Source: an uncultured Corynebacterium sp.
GTDB taxonomy: Bacteria > Actinomycetota > Actinomycetes > Mycobacteriales > Mycobacteriaceae
Assembly: GCA_915275065.1 (NCBI GenBank)
Contig: CAJZGD010000145.1
Coordinates: forward strand, 1 to 6,585
Direction: 5' to 3'
Length of the DNA: 6,585 nt
Part shown: piece by piece, positions 6,422-6,585 of the stretch
Numbering within the stretch: position 1 is the first letter of the stretch
Layout of the letters: every line of letters starts with the position of its first letter
The notes under the pieces: model-generated
Told to the model about the DNA's origin: nothing
Databases searched by the model: none
What the model saw: only the letters and a program-made list of their open reading frames with translations
Position numbers and translations under genes: made by a program

Positions 6422-6585
6422 TTACCCCAAGTTAATATTGAGATCGTGATAATTCAGTGGGGGGTTGGGGATCACAATATTAGGCAGGCCTCCTGGCAGG
6501 GGAATTTGCGGAACACCGGGGATTTGCAATTGCGGATTAGACCCCTGATTGGGGTTACCTGCGGGGGGTGCGGCGGGGGCCGCGG
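6422..6585 (-). CDS. Pro/Asn/Gly-rich protein, C-terminal 53 residues only (runs off right edge)
   Basis: The minus-strand frame is open from the right edge to a TAA at 6424-6422, two bases before the kinase ATG. The visible tail starts AAPAAPPAGNPNQGSNPQ, continues through PGVPQIPLPGGLPNIVIPNP and ends NYHDLNINLG. The other two frames on this strand are either stopped or give implausible protein. The composition suggests an extended, probably secreted or surface-exposed tail. There is no LPXTG motif or C-terminal membrane anchor. The two-base gap makes it very likely part of the same operon and translationally coupled to the kinase. I cannot name it; possibilities include a lipoprotein, a cell-wall-associated protein or an exported enzyme with a low-complexity tail. 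Confidence 0.7.
   Translation of the reverse strand, partial: AAPAAPPAGNPNQGSNPQLQIPGVPQIPLPGGLPNIVIPNPPLNYHDLNINLG

Noticed and set aside
6470..6585. Alternative minus-strand frame ending in TGA near 6470
   Set aside because: It gives a Pro/Arg/Cys peptide with no plausible character. The neighbouring frame is open to 6422 and ends exactly at the kinase start, as expected for an operon.

Overview
The window looks like chromosomal DNA from a high-GC Gram-positive actinobacterium, most likely a Corynebacterium or close relative. The grounds are GC-rich codon use, TANNNT-type -10 boxes placed so that transcripts could begin at the start codon, a palindrome that matches the corynebacterial LexA box as I remember it, and actinobacterial-style two-component proteins. 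The genus is inferred, not proven. No RNA gene, insertion sequence, CRISPR array or integrase was seen.

Layout, left to right. (1) The first 179 bases hold the 5' end of an unrecognised gene reading leftwards off the edge. (2) A divergent intergenic region (180-291) carries a near-perfect SOS-box-like palindrome at 223-238 and a -10 box eight bases before the next ATG. (3) Bases 292-1884 on the plus strand encode a 530-residue fusion of a complete 12-TM drug-antiporter-like MFS transporter and a complete MutT/NudG-like Nudix hydrolase. (4) After 59 bases comes a 718-residue DeaD/CsdA-type DEAD-box RNA helicase (1944-4100), with an acidic N-terminal extension and an RNA-binding domain flanked on both sides by Arg/Gly/Asp/Tyr-rich repeats. 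(5) A strong hairpin (4137-4188) separates it from a convergent minus-strand operon. (6) That operon reads, in transcription order, a Pro/Asn/Gly-rich protein of which only the C-terminus is present (6585-6422), a membrane sensor histidine kinase (6419-4896) and an OmpR-family response regulator (4895-4227). The gaps between these genes are 2 and 0 bases.

How the parts may work together. The kinase and regulator form an evident cognate pair. The Pro-rich protein is probably co-translated with them and may be a partner or target of the sensor, but its identity lies outside the window. The most unusual item is the MFS-Nudix fusion. It puts an efflux-type membrane protein and a nucleotide-sanitising-type enzyme on one chain, directly downstream of a candidate LexA site shared with an unknown divergent gene. 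This suggests, as inference only, a link to DNA damage or nucleotide stress. The helicase is a housekeeping or stress RNA-remodelling enzyme that appears to have its own promoter.
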